64,000 bases of DNA from Schistocerca nitens (GCF_023898315.1 NC_064614.1:704182720-704246719), one strand, 5' to 3'. Shown: positions 46,646 to 59,001, counted from the stretch's first letter. Numbers and translations are program-made. Notes: generated by a model not told the origin, from the letters alone.

Positions 46646-46834
46646 GTGTATGAGAAATCGGTTGGAAACTTTCCTCATGTCAGCACGTTGTAGGTGTCGC
46701 CACCGGCGCCAACCTTGTGTGAATGCTCTGAAAAGCTAATCATTTGCATATCACAGCATCTTCTTCCTGTCGGTTAAATTTCGCGTCTGTAGCACGTCAT
46801 CTTCGTGGTGTAACAATTGTAATGGCCAGTAGTG
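46646..46834 (-). mobile_element. Putative 5' end of the Tc1 split by the LINE
   Basis: Read on the minus strand it begins CACTACTGGCCATTACAATT, next to a TA at 46835-46836. It runs through a 5' leader and stops where the LINE begins. Its size and orientation fit the missing 5' part of the Tc1 whose transposase is at 39818-40837. The join is inferred because the matching 3' terminal repeat was not found near 39.7 kb. My recollection of this family's leader supports it, but I cannot verify that here. Confidence 0.5.
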
Positions 46835-47089
46835 TAGAAAGTGTCGCTACCTCAGAGGATAGGTGACAGATTGCAGATCCTGAGGCCTGGTGTTCCATCC
46901 TGGCAAGATCGAGATGGATGCTTGACACACTGACCTGCAAAAAACGCAATGCCTACCAGCACGATTTTGATGGAGGGGGTGTGGTAATCAATAGGCCCTA
47001 TAAAAAAATGGCAGCAGACAGATTATCTGACATGGTCTTTCTATCTTCTTCCTTTCTCTACTATTCTTGTTCTTAACCTATCCACTCAT

Positions 47090-49215
47090 ATTTAACATCC
47101 TTCTGTAGCATCAGTGACCCGTGTGCGGCTCGTGTTCATGCCGTTTATTGCTTGACATCTTGTCTTTGCTGTACTGCCATCCGGTTTCTTATTCGATTTA
47201 CTTGTGTCACTAAGTTGCTGGCTTGCCTGCCTCTGAATGGCAGCAGCAGCGCTCATCGATAAGAGCACTGCCGTATTATCTTTGGAGCGACCGCTAGTAT
47301 TTCCGGGTCGTCGTGTGTCGAGAGTTGAGTCGGGACGGTGCAGCCGTGGGGTCCGGACAGCCATGACTCACCCGACCGTTGCCGACACACATGACTTGAG
47401 TGGGGACTACGTTGGTTCGTCGTTCGGTCGGTCGTCTCATCGGACGATGCGTATTTGGTCGCCGACTGCTTCTGGGTTCTCTGTGTGTGTCGACTTGTGA
47501 ATCGTTCTTGTTGTTCCATAGTCACTGGTTTTAATATTGTTTGAGTTGTTTGTGGAAGTGTTTCGTGGAACCGTGTGTAGCTTGTGTGGTTTTGACTGAG
47601 AAGCTATTTTAATGCTGTCTGCATGCTGCAGGCAGTCAGTTGGTTGAGACGGAGTAGCGAGGAACTTTCCGCGGCGCGAAGCCAGACCGGGACCGCTGGT
47701 GGCGTGCAGGCGCTGTTGGATCGTGACGCGCTAGCTGCGAGAGCGATAAAGTTCGTTGCCCACCGAACCTGGACGCTGAAGTTGAGTGATCAGTTAACCT
47801 GTTATGAAACCTCAACTATTGTTACATCTCTTCTTTCATTTGCACGTTGTTTCTCCCGAGCCGTTCGGGCTAGCAGCAATGTAAGATGTGTAGGAGACGG
47901 CAAAATCTTGCAGCCATCTTCCTATATTGTGATTAATTATTGCCAGTGAAGTGCACCAGCGGTATTTTCTGCCCTGTCGCCGTTAACGCCCCAGTTACCT
48001 GCCCCGGTCGGTAGCGTACTTTCCGGCAGTGTGCCTTTCCTCGACGTGTTGATGCTGTCCAGCACGGCGTGTAGTTCGACAGCCTTTTAAGTTGTTTGGT
48101 TCATATTTGCTTAGAGTGGTTATTGTTCCCTCGGCTGTTTTAAAACGCCAATTTCTGAAGACGTAGTGCTGTTCGTATCCTCGTCCTCGGCCGATATTTT
48201 CCATCGTTGTGCCGTTGGTCGGATGGAAGGGAATTGGTTAAATTGCTGGTCGGTCCTTGGGCCGTCCCTACTTTGGGTTGCCACCCGATTATTTAACTCC
48301 AACTCTTGGCTGCCTGTCTCACCTCACCTTATGTTTGAGTTGCCTTCTCAGGCTGACCCTTGGAACACTTCTGAGCACCACTTTTTCTGTTTGTTTTAGA
48401 TTGTGATTTTCATTTTAGTTTGAAGTATTGTGTGAGGCCTTTGGCTGGGTATTAATTCAGTTCTTTTTAAATTTTACACAAAGGCCTTCAGCCGTGTTAA
48501 ATTAAAGTTTTGAAGATTGATTTTATTTTAAAAAGAAAAAAAAATTACCTTAAAATTGGTTCTGTCTGAAATTGTTTTTAATCCAGGCCCTAAGCTGTTA
48601 GTTGTTCGATGTGTTGTGTGTGGCCTTCAGCAGAGGATTTACGTGAACCCCTTTTAATAAGGCCTTCAGCTATGTGTATTGTTTAAAGGAAAATTTTTTA
48701 TAAGAAGGAAGGGGCTTATTTTAAATTGTTTGTCTGATTTGTTCAGGCCTTCAGCTGTTGTTTCAAATTTGTTTGTGGCCTTCAGCCGTGCAGTAAGTTA
48801 ATATTTCTTTAGTTGGGCTTTCGGCCATTCTGCTGTAAGTTTAAAAAGAAATTTCTTGGTTGGAAAAATTGTTTATTAATGTGTTTTAATTATAGTTGTC
48901 CTTAAAACGTGTAGTGTAGGCCTTCAGCCGCTAATTGATTTCAATTGCATGTTTTTTTAAAAGGAAAAATAAATTTTTACCTTCTACTTTTAATTACTTT
49001 TGATTTCTTTGCCAGGCCTTCAGCCGTTCTTGTTTTTGGTGAGGTTTTGGGCTTTCAGCCCAGAAAGCATCTCATGTTCTTTAACTAGGCCTTCAGCAGT
49101 ATTGTTTAGTTATCATCTTTTAAAGCAATGTGCTAATCGGTGGTTCTTAGAAAAATAAAGTTGTGTGTTTGATTGTGCAACTCACAGTAACTGGTTACGG
49201 CCCCATCCACAATCG
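47090..49215 (+). repeat. GGCCTTCAGCCG-rich repeat, copy B (possible LTR)
   Basis: Longer relative of 23590-25175, with the same block order and similar end (GTGCAACTCACAGTAACTGG, then TTACGGCCCCATCC). About ten CCTTCAGC-type motifs occur between 48.48 and 49.09 kb at irregular 30-140 bp spacing, each in a T-rich context. No interior domain follows and no protein is encoded. Confidence 0.55.
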
Positions 49216-50200
49216 TAACATAAGTGAAGACATCGCAAGTTTACTTTTGTACTGAGGATGTGTCTTTTCATAAGCTACAGTATTAGCCTCACTTTCCCTC
49301 CGTTCCTCACTTAGTAAACTTAATAAACCACGATTTCGGAAGTCTCTCGCAACTGCGTCTGCACAACTAGGTATGAGGTGACATTGGACATTGTGTAAAC
49401 TCGCTGTTTTGGCAAAAGAAGCAAATTTTGACGTGGTTACAAGAGAAATGTAGGTTTTGCTCAAAATTCGCCGCTCATGACGCTTCTCCGAAAGTTATAA
49501 ATGTAAGCCAGATGAAAAGAAATCGTAGCTTTTGTCGCATTTTCAGCGGAATTCTTTCTAGGCACTAAGCAAAGCAGAGGTGACAGTAGATCTTTTTGAA
49601 TAGTTACCTTGCAAGTGTGAGCGTGGAGTGGTTCCACTTAATATTTACAAAAAAATGTGAATGTAGGGTTCACTTTAGAACGGCATTTCCCCTCTAGCGC
49701 TCGGCATTTCATCTACAGCACCTGCCACAACCCCCACTACTACCCCTCTGCCAATGCGTGCCCTGCTGATTGCACATCCACCAGTCACATTATTCTGTGG
49801 TTTTCCTTTCATTTCGACATTTTGTGTAATTCTGTCTCTTAGAGAACGGAATTGCCTCATCTGTACAGCGTCTTCCTCTGTTCATATGTTTAGGGAAGTA
49901 AAATTCTCCTTCATAATTTCTCCAATATTTTCACATTTGCGTTATTTATTCTTAACCAAAATTCTAAGCTATCCTGATTTTGTTGAGCCTTGCTTACTCT
50001 ACGTAAAATGAGAACTACTACCTTGGTAGCTTTTCATTTCACAAAAGCGAAGTGAAGCTTGTACAATGTCACTTCAGCTGTTCTTTCTGGTACCTGCACT
50101 CTTTGGTAGTGTGATGATAATGCTTTTCTGTAAACTTGATGGCAATGGCTCCCACTTCATGAGCCTTTAGTACCAGATAAAATTATATTTGAGTTCTTAT
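49216..50200. other. Unassigned DNA
   Basis: About 1 kb with no recognised gene or repeat. Confidence 0.35.
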
Positions 50201-51160
50201 CCCTTCTATAAATTTTCCTTTTCTTCTTCTTCCTTTCTTCTTAGGCTAAAGCCTGTTTCCTTCAGTGCTCCTCAATCTGCCCTGAGGTTGTCATTCCATC
50301 TTTTTTTTTGATGGCCAATATTTCTTGTATCTCCTGATGATTTATTTCTTATGATTTTCACAATCTTCAATTCATCCATCCTCTCTCTCTGTACCTTCTG
50401 TTCACACTTTCTCTTATGTAGCCATTCATTAGTGGAGTCCAATTTACATTCTTTTCTAATGCTTTCACTTTTCTATCGATCTCTCAATGTCTTATCTGAA
50501 ATCCTTCACAGAATTTCTATTTCTGTGGTTTCCAAAAGTCTTCTAGTTGTTGATATTTCATTTCTTGTCTCAGCTTGGTATGTCATAATTGGTCTCACTA
50601 TTGCTTTGTATATTCTTACCTTTGCATCTTTTCTTATATGTCTGTGTTTCCAAGTAGTATCACTTAAACACCCTGCCACTTTGTTTGCTTTTGCTACTTG
50701 TTCTTTTAACTTCGTTTTTGGCAACACTGCTGTACAGTTCACTGCCAAGATATTTAATTGTCATCACTTGTTAAATAACTTTTCCATCCACTTCCAGTTT
50801 TCATCTAATTGGTTCCACAGATGTGGTCATATATTTGGCTTTTTCAATGGATATGACCATACTTAGATTTTTGGCTGCCACATTAAATATATGTAAAAGT
50901 TTCTGCAAGTTATCTTCACTGTCTGCTAGCTGAACTGCATCGTTAGCATAAAAAATGATCTTTACTTTTTAGTACCCCCTTCTATAACCACTTCCAGCCA
51001 ATATCTTTTTATCACTTTGTCCATGATTACATTACAAAGTAGCTGGCTCAAACAATCACTGAGTCTTATACCACTGTTAACTGCTATGGAGCTAATAAAA
51101 TGTACGAGTAATGTGAAATAGCTGCTGAAATGTAAATGTTTACAGTTCTCCTGTTGTTTT
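50200..51160 (-). mobile_element. LINE remnant, RT C-terminal region
   Basis: Minus-strand text runs GIRLSDCLSQLLCNVIMDKV (about 51.0-51.1 kb) and then KTKLKEQVAKANKVAGCLSD and VRIYKAIVRPIMTYQAETRN (about 50.5-50.75 kb). These are hallmarks of the RT end of a common arthropod LINE. The ADD box region near 50.93-50.95 kb is decayed. The 3' part continues in broken frames. Confidence 0.75.
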
Positions 51161-51169
51161 TGTAACATA

Positions 51170-52357
51170 AAAATAGGCCTGTCGGTACTATAAACTATAA
51201 GGTGTTTGGTCCGACGTCTACGTCTTTGTTATCTTCTACCTCACTATAGGGCTTTTCCGTATTACAAACTTTTGCTGAAGTTCCGCCCCATATTCACTTT
51301 TATTCCACTCTTCACCATAGCCTTTCCATCTTCTTTTCACCTCATTTTAGTTCCATTCCAAAAAGACTTCTCTTTCATAGACAACTCTCGAAATAATTTT
51401 GCTGTAAAAAATGTTCCCTTTTACTTGAGCAAGAAAGGTTTCTCAGGTGGCCTTGTATGACATTTTCATCCGGAAGTCACTTCAGTGAGGCCGATCTGGA
51501 ACTGCTGGTATTTAATAAGCTGCTTGTTGGTGCGTATCACATGTGATCGTCATACTCCATATGTTGAGCAAGTCATCGACTTTACTGTGTATACACATAG
51601 CCAATTTTACACATTCACATATTAGGCTTTAAATTTTTGTTTTGTTTTGTTTTGTTTTGGACACAATATCCCAGGATCAAAACAAAAAAAAGTTCCAGTC
51701 TCCCAGTTCTGACCAAGGTTTTCGGTAAGTTTCGGCTGCTGGAATTGGAAATCCCCTCCCTTATATCCCCATTTCGGATTCCCCTTACACAACTAACAAC
51801 TGAGCAGCTGGTCTGAGAGGTAACTGAGTGATGGCTCATTACTTGAAGAGCTCGCTTTACCTTTAGGAGTACGGATTGAATAGTATTCAGAAAATTGTAT
51901 CGCAGCACGCAATACACATAAATAAACAAAAAAATACTTTTCTCCAGAACAATGGACAAGATTGTCCCATAAATAAATGTATTACTTCCAATCCATGCAC
52001 CACCGCTCCCTCACCGTGCCGACCAGTGTTTTCGGAATGTTTCCCTTGGTTGTTAGACGAATTCTGCGTCAGAATGGTGCTGGGGCTCGCCATTTTTGGG
52101 TGCTGTCTGTCTACGACACTTACGACTTAAACACTGAAATGCTAGACGGCGTGTGCAATGCTCGTTATAGAGATTAATTTACGTAAACTGATCAAAATCT
52201 CTGAAGTGCGGGCACCTCTATTGCAACGGAAATATCATCACAATGAGACAACAAATTAGATATGCAAATAACTAGCTATATTTATTATTTAAAGTATCAC
52301 CTAGTTAGGATTAGTAGTACGACGATCGGGTTTATAATAGTAAAGTAAGAGTGCAAT
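51170..52357. other. Unassigned DNA with (TTTTG)n
   Basis: A five-base TTTTG repeat lies at about 51636-51660. Nothing else is recognised. Confidence 0.4.
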
Positions 52358-52371
52358 GGACAGTATCGATT

Positions 52372-52560
52372 TGCCGGCCGGTGTGGCCAAGCGGTTCCAG
52401 ACGCTTCAGTCGATCCGCGCGGCCGCTACGATCGCAGGTTCGAATCCTGCCTCGGGCATGGACGTGTGTGATGTCCTTAGGTTAGTTAGGTTTAAGTAGT
52501 TCTAAGTTCTAGGGGACTGATGACCTCAGATGTTAAGTCTCATAGTGCTCAGAGCCATTT
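52372..52560 (+). repeat. SINE-A, near full-length with perfect target duplication
   Basis: SINE-A with head GCCGGCCGGTGTGGCCAAG and box B GGTTCGAATCC. The tail ends at CATTT without the usual T run. The 14-bp duplication GACAGTATCGATTT lies at 52358-52371 and 52561-52574. Confidence 0.95.
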
Positions 52561-52574
52561 GACAGTATCGATTT

Positions 52575-53540
52575 ATTGTGATAAAAGTTCTACATGAACC
52601 AAAGACAATTACTAGTAAGCGCACGAACATCAGTTCTCCCAAAAGTAAGGGCAAACAGTGGCTCAATAGAAGCTTAAATGTATCTAAATGTACTCCTAAC
52701 ATATTGAACAATATCTCTAATGTAACTGGAAGACTACTTGGGAAGAGCAGTAAACTTTCGTAATCTGTACAACTTGCAAAGGCAAAATTATCGAGTGCAA
52801 GACTTGCAAAATAAGAGAAGTAATCAAGCAACCCAGGCTGTGGTGCAAATACAGCAAATTGTGAGCTGCTCAGATAACAGGGAGCGCTAGAACTCAGCGA
52901 ACATGCGCCCCAACGCACAAGTCAGCACTGAATGCAAATGGCTGAGGTGGCGGCAGAGCAGAGCTGCTGCCGACGTCGGGACAGGTCCGCGCGTCTTCCC
53001 CACGGCAAGTGCCGAAACGGAATCCGCGACTCCACGTAATTTTCTAACCCTCGAAAAATTCAGCACGGAGGGAAGGATATCTAGGCATTGCCATAGTGAC
53101 CAGGGAACTTCGCTTTCTTTTCTTGCACAAATTTCCAATTCGAAAGGTGAAATCGTCACACATGGCAATCCCCTGGGGGCTAGTCGTGAACTCTTTTCAA
53201 AGGAAAAAAACCGCATATGCAGCCGAAATGTAGGGTCGGCTGTTTACTACGATACCTCGAGTCCGGCCTCCTTCCAGCAGAGCCTCAGTGACAGACCTGT
53301 GTTCACGCCAGAAACGCTACGCTGTCACTCAGCCCGCTCGCTTTCCATCAGTGCTTTCCTCAAACATAACCAAAAATGAGCACATAGAAAGATAAACATT
53401 ACATAGTCATATGTGACTGCAATGTCATTATCTACAGCAGGCTGCCCAGCTCTCGTGAGCAGGAAATGAAAGATGTAAAAATGGAAAAATAAAAATGTTA
53501 GTTTCGTATGGCACTTTTGACTATGATAACACAACAAGAT
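52575..53540. other. Unassigned DNA including a GC-rich patch
   Basis: 52.9-53.35 kb is more GC-rich and open for 158 codons on the plus strand, and also open on the minus strand. No domain, splice context or start context supports a gene. Confidence 0.35.
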
Positions 53541-53843
53541 GTTGTAAATAACAGATTTCAGCCATCAGTCGTTCTTTTGAAATTTTATTGGCAGATCTAG
53601 ATTTCAGCTAGAAACTAGCCATTCTCAATGCACTATCATTTTTATCAATGCATGTAATGCATGTTGATCGGGCTTCATCCACAGTTCTTTGAATACTATG
53701 AACTGTGGATGAAGCCCGACCAACAGGCATTACATGCATTGATCAAAAATGATAGTGCATTGAGAATGGCTAGTTTCTAGCTGAAATCTATATCTGCCAA
53801 TAAAATTTCAAAAGGACGACTGATAGCTGAAATCTTTTACAAG
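53541..53843. repeat. Hairpin (fold-back) repeat, ~145-bp arms
   Basis: Left arm 53541-53687 and right arm 53700-53843 are inverted copies with few mismatches around a 12-base spacer (ACAGTTC...GAACTGT at the centre). Arms carry GATTTCAGC, TTTTGAAATTTTATTGGCAG and AATGCACTATCATTTTT. It is non-coding, and size and structure fit a fold-back MITE. Confidence 0.9.
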
Positions 53844-53844
53844 T

Positions 53845-55440
53845 CAATATAACAGTCGCTGCGTGCAACAGCCTTCGGAATGGGAGGTAACCTGACAATA
53901 AGATGTGGTCATCCACCTATGGGAAATGGTGTTCTGCCTCCGCGAACATTGGCCTCTTTCGTTGCGAATAAGTGTGAGTGGTATGGTATGTGTGCTTGTA
54001 TAGTGCAGGCAAGTGTAATGGATGTGAGTGTAGTGTAGTTTTAGGTATGTGTTGTATGACGATGATGAGAAAAAGGAGAGGGAGCAGCGGCTGGTGCCAG
54101 AACATAGCATACTCCAGTCTAATAGCACCAAGGGCAGAGAGGTTTGGGATTTAATCCAGGACACTGGCGCAGAGGCTGGTGATCAGGAGCTCCACGCCAC
54201 CATATCTCTTCACCTTGTATGCCAAAAACTGAACAAAAACTTTCATTCATCACCATGAATCGAAACGGCTTACCTCCGAGGCACAGAAGCAGTAAAAATA
54301 TAAAAAATCGCCGTAAGGGCATTGCATTTCATTTACAGCTACAGTACATCTTCTATTCGCTGACCAACTCCATCTCAAATAACTCTCGATTTCTAGAAAG
54401 AACAAAAAAAGAGAAAAAAACAAGATTACATGATTAATAATTACCCAATGCCGACAAACTACATGATACTAAAGGGCCATGGTCCACATCTACTGTATCG
54501 ACAAAGTATACATGACAGATTTACAGATATCTGTGCTACGAAACCAAGGCGACTTTTGTTTAAAGTACGATTAAAATAAAACTGTCCTCAACCTTGAAAG
54601 GTCGCAGGGCGTGGTCGTATTGGAAGTAGTCTGACCTTGCCTTCCGCCGACCTTTGAAATGACTTAGCCAACCACATATCGTGCGACTTAACATTTTACG
54701 TGGAATCGGAGCCACTGTGTTATTTGACTTTATCCCATTAAAAGTGGGGGTGTGACACGTTACAGGAGGTGTAAGTGACAGAAAAAAGTCCTAGGACCGA
54801 CCAAGAATTGAAATCCAGACCTCTAACTCAGTAACTCAGTAACTGACGAGCCACAAAATATCTCTGGAATTAGGCATTATAATCTAATGTCTTTATAGAG
54901 ATGGAGCGTTCAGAAGCTTGAGCTCATTTTATAGATGACGGCCTCGCATCCTAACTCACTAGCATAGTTGTCAAGAGATGCAGCACAGCTAGAAGTCCTC
55001 AGACAATTGCATTTTAGTTGAACAATGTAGAATTCGCCACAGAATTAAATATTTAAAGAACCATTGCATGAGTAAGTCATAATCACAGATATAAACATCT
55101 TTTAAAGAAATGCTACATGAAAAGTTGCACAAAAATATTTAATCGATTTCATCTGCCGGAAAGGTTAAGGACGGTGTGAATCCTGGTGTTCATTGCCTTG
55201 TAATGGGTAAAAAAATTGAATGTTAATAATCTCGTCCAAAGAAATGGGATGGTGACAATACGCGAGGAAAGACCTGAATTGAAAAATTAAAAAAATAATT
55301 TGCTCATAAGCATATTTGGACAATGGGAAAACTGAGAAATTTTAAGTGTAACCAGTTCGTGCAACCAACCTGTTCGCCGAATTTGGTACACAGTCATCTG
55401 AATCCAGTGAAGAGATTACTGCAGCTGTAGATGGGTACGA
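53845..55440. other. Unassigned DNA, weak tRNA-like trace
   Basis: About 1.6 kb. A degenerate tRNA-like segment may lie on the minus strand near 54790-54855. Nothing else is recognised. Confidence 0.35.
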
Positions 55441-55445
55441 ATATA

Positions 55446-56508
55446 CGAGGGGCTTTCAATAAGTAATGTAACGCTTTGTTTTCCCGAGCAATTTCGACTG
55501 AAAAAACGGTGGATTTGTCATGGAACATCGAGCAATATTTACGCGTCATCTTCTATAGTTTCATGAAGTTCCGATAGGTGCCGGAGCTATACGTTGCCTT
55601 CAAAGTGACGTGTGTAGCGCACGTGAGTTCCAAGCAGAGAGCTGTCATTGAGTTTCTTTTGGCAGTAAACCAGAGCATCGAAGGTACTCATAGGCGCTTG
55701 CAGAATGGCTATGGAGACCTGAGCCGGCCAGAGTGGCCGAGCGGTTCTAGGCGCTACAGTCTGGAACCGCGCGACCGCTACGGTCGCAGGTCCGAATCCT
55801 GCCTCGGGCATGGATGTGTGTGCTGTCAGGTTAGTTAGGTTTAAGTAGTTCTAAGTTCTAGGGGACTGATGACCTCAGAAGTTAAGTCTCATAGTGCTCA
55901 GAACCATTTGAACCATTTTTGAGACCTGACTGTAAACAAAAGCACGGTAAGTCGTTGGGAGAGGCGTCTGTTATCATCGCAACAAAGTCACGAAACCTGT
56001 CCTGCGTGCGGGCCGGCGGCATACAGTTATGATTCCTGCTTTGTTGGAATGTGTGGACATTCTCATTCGAAGTGATGGACGGATCACAATCAGACATCTC
56101 ATCGCACAAATGGAAGTCCCTGTTGTTAGTGCTGACACATCGTCCTGCAATTGGTGTACTCAAAGGTATGTGCCCGCTAGATTTCTCGCCGTCTAATAGA
56201 AAAACGTTAAGAGCAATGAGTTTTTGGTCCAACGAATGATGCCCTCAACGGGGAGCAATACGTGGATGGTGGGAAGTTGTTGCTGCAGTAAGCAGTTGTC
56301 TCTGGCGTCAATCAGTAGAGTGGTACCATGCAGGCATACAGACCCTCACAATAATGTAGCGTTAAGGCCGTCGCATTGAACGAAGATTATGTTGAAAAAT
56401 AGGGTATCGCATCCAGAATAATGGGAATAATATGATGTACTGGAATCCTGAATAAACGAACCTGCTTTCAGAAACAAATGTGTTGCATTACTTAGTGAAT
56501 GCCTCTCA
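55446..56508 (+). mobile_element. mariner-like element, internally deleted, carrying a SINE
   Basis: Ends are inverted relatives: ACGAGGGGCTTTCAATAAGT at the left and the complement of ACTTAGTGAATGCCTCTCAT at the right, with TA at 55444-55445 and 56509-56510. The N-terminal transposase part is readable (VIEFLLAVNQSIEGTHRRLQ, TVNKSTVSRWERRL, ECVDILIRSDGRITIRHLIA). The catalytic domain is missing, so ~855 bp remain of an expected ~1.3 kb after removing the SINE. It is non-autonomous. Confidence 0.85.
55723..55920 (+). repeat. SINE-A inserted in mariner
   Basis: Full-length SINE-A flanked by the 9-bp duplication GAGACCTGA at 55714-55722 and 55921-55929. Removing it and one duplication restores the mariner reading YGDLTVNKSTVSRW. 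A few bases after GGATGTGTGTG are missing relative to other copies. Confidence 0.95.
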
Positions 56509-56749
56509 TACGGTACTGTACTGTGGTGCACACCTGACCTGGCGCTAGATCAGCATATTATATCGTCAGCTTGACGAAAATCACATGACCCTGTTTCACA
56601 CCCCGAGGCAGAGGGGATTCTCTTTTAAATTTTTCAATCCTTACCTGTAATACGGTATTCTTATTGCGTTAACTGACAGTCGCATCACCAAACTAGAACA
56701 TTCACAAGCTGCAACATTGTCGCGAATAAAACAGTGACCCATATATAGA

Positions 56750-57181
56750 ATAAATTTCCTTTAATTTACGTCTATGGTCACAAACTTTTTGTTCACAGAT
56801 TACCGGTTTAGGTCTATAATGACCATCTCCAGATCCGTATTTTTATAAAACACAGATCTGAAAATGGTCGCTATAGGCCTCTACTTCTAATCACGCGTAC
56901 ATGTCCCCAAGCCTAACGCAGATAAATATTCTAGTTTAAATTTCCTTTAATTTACGTCTATGGTCGCAAACTTTTTGTTCACAGATTACCGGTTTCGGTC
57001 TATAATGACCATCTTCAGATCTGTGTTATAAAACACATATCTGAAGATGGTCATTACAGACCGAAACTGGTAATCTGTGAACAAAAAGTTTGTGACCATA
57101 GACATAAATTATAGGAAATTTAAACTAGCATATTTTTCTGCGTCAGGCTTGCGGACATGTACACGTGATCGGAAGTGGAGG
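56750..57181. repeat. Hairpin (fold-back) repeat with an extra partial copy
   Basis: 56879-57181 is an imperfect palindrome with arms of ~150 bp around GTGTTATAAAACAC. It reads TACATGTCC.CAAGCCT.ACGC, AAATTTCC, CGTCTATGGTC, CAAACTTTTTGTTCACAGAT, TTACCGGTTTCGGTCTATAA and GACCATCTTCAGATCTG. 56750-56878 is a diverged partial copy of the same hairpin. It is non-coding and a fold-back MITE is likely. Confidence 0.85.
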
Positions 57182-57365
57182 AGTGAATATTTGGGACGGA
57201 GCATGAGCAGGGTTTGGGGAAGGTAATCGGCTGTTTTCTTTCCAAAGGAACTATCCCAGAATATGACGTAAGCGATGTAGATAAACTGCGGAAAACCGTC
57301 AAGCCAGGATATGAACCACTATCCTTCCGAATCCAGTGTCTTAACATTGCCCCACCTCGATCCGT
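57182..57365 (-). repeat. SINE-C, tRNA-derived, old copy
   Basis: Read on the minus strand it begins GATCGAGGTGGGGCAATG (box A-like), then GGTTCATATCC (box B-like), GGTTTTCCGCAG, GGGATAGTTCCTTTGGAAAG and CCGATTACCTTCCCC. This matches the layout of a common arthropod tRNA-derived SINE. It is heavily diverged. Confidence 0.6.
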
Positions 57366-57679
57366 CGAACATTTCGAGGGAGTGAAGGGAACACCTTGCA
57401 GGAACGCTCGTCACGTGCTAATAAGAAAAACTCCACGTCTTCATTTCAAAATATGCCGTCTACACAAAGCGACACGTGAGCTCGACAGCGACGCTCGTGG
57501 AAATGGAACACGGCGTCTGACTAACCCATTTATTAGACGTCGGAAGAGCAGAAATCTGGCAATGTAACCAGTTATGAAGATGCGCCTTTCCACTTAACTC
57601 ATCGAGATGATCAGGGATAAAGGCGACGTTATACTAATGGAGGCAGCTGCGGTATTCATATTAGACATCCGCAGCATTT

Positions 57680-58078
57680 CACTTCTGCAGTAGCATGATA
57701 GAAGTCCATTAACGTCATAATAAGAGAAAGGCTTGTTCAGCAATCTCTACATTCGTCTCAAGTGGTTTAGAGATGCCACGAAAAATCTAAATCAGAATTG
57801 GCGGATGCGTATTTGAACCCTATCCACCAGACTCCAATATTATAATTCATATTAAAAATGGCTCTGAGCACTATGGGACTTAACTGCTGAGGTTATCAGT
57901 CCCCTAGAACTTAGAACTACTTAAACCTAACCAACCGAAGGACATCGCAAACATCCATGCCCGAGGCAGGATTCGAACCTGCGACCGTAGCGGTCGCGCA
58001 GTCCCGGACTGTAGCGCCTAGAACCGCTCGGCCACCCGGCCGGCAATTCATATTACCCCCTCGCTCTGCAACACAAAC
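57680..58078 (-). repeat. SINE-C, older copy split by SINE-A
   Basis: Minus-strand text on both sides of the SINE-A at 57855-58044: GTTGCAGAGCGAGGGGG (58056-58078), then GGTGGATAGGGTTCAAATAC (box B-like) and CTGATTTAGATTTTTCGTGG. The order is the same as SINE-C at 57182-57365. It is weak and degenerate. Confidence 0.5.
57855..58044 (-). repeat. SINE-A with perfect target duplication
   Basis: Full-length minus-strand copy between 11-bp duplications AATTCATATTA (57844-57854 and 58045-58055). Confidence 0.95.
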
Positions 58079-58079
58079 T

Positions 58080-58988
58080 GTTATTATATGTAGATAACAA
58101 GGAAAAGCATAATATGTCTCTTACTTACTCCTGTTAGCACACTCTTGCTTAACCTGACGGGGAGGAGTGCATATTTAGTAGGGAATATTTATATCTGGAC
58201 CCGCAAATACTTCCGTCGCTGGGATTTTTGCTTGTGATCTTCAAGTCGGGAAGCATCTTCAATAAATCACATTCGAAACAATGCCTCTTCTGATTAAGTG
58301 CGACAGTGTAAAGGAGTGTGTAGACGTGTGTTGCACGCAATACACAGCTCAATAGTTACAGGTTGATAAAAGAAAAACGGAGGTGTCAGCAGCTACATTA
58401 CGTCTTCTAAACGCTCGTTTCAGCCTCTCGCGGCAGGGGAAAACACGGAGACAGCGGGAAGGTGGTGTGGCTTGCCGATGGAGCTATGGGTGAAGAGTGG
58501 GCGTGGCATGGGGGGGGGGGGGGAAATCAGCGGAGCATGCTGACACAAACGTGACCGGCGCAGGCAGCGCATGCGCAGAAGGTTCCTGGACCCCGCCCAC
58601 TGGCAGCATCACGTGTGCCTACATGCTGCCGGCCACTCGCCTCCGTCCACTTCGTGTAGTTCCGGAGTCGAATCCCAGATAGATACAGTGTCTAATTCAG
58701 TTCATCTAAGTTCGACTCGCCTGTCATACTGAACAAGGAAAATCCCGAGGCCGATATCAGTGATAACTGCACTTTCTCGTGTCTCTTTTTAATATATCCT
58801 TATTTAGCCCTAACTCTTTCTTTGGGCCAATTACCTTTTTTATGCAACGTCTCATCGACAATATCATCGAATCGAAGCAGTGTTTCAGTTCCTTACCGAA
58901 GGAATTATTACGAGTGGTTTCCAAGAAAACTATAGAAAATCGATATCGAAACTGCAGAACCGTCATTTCAACTTCGTACTTTCTGAAT
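58080..58988. other. Unassigned DNA with a (G)14 run
   Basis: A G run lies at about 58510-58523, with a GC-richer patch at 58.4-58.65 kb. No gene is supported. Confidence 0.35.
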
Positions 58989-59001
58989 AGTAGGAAGTTG
59001 G

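Noticed and set aside
44728-46739. Plus-strand frames over the LINE ORF1 and leader
   Set aside because: Shadows of ORF1 and of a GC-rich untranslated leader, with low-complexity Arg/Lys/Glu content.
52903-53379. 158-codon frame in a GC-rich patch
   Set aside because: No domain or conserved start context, and the opposite strand is also open, so composition explains it.
57214-57567. 117-codon plus frame as a gene
   Set aside because: Its first half lies in a SINE-C copy on the other strand, and no domain is seen.
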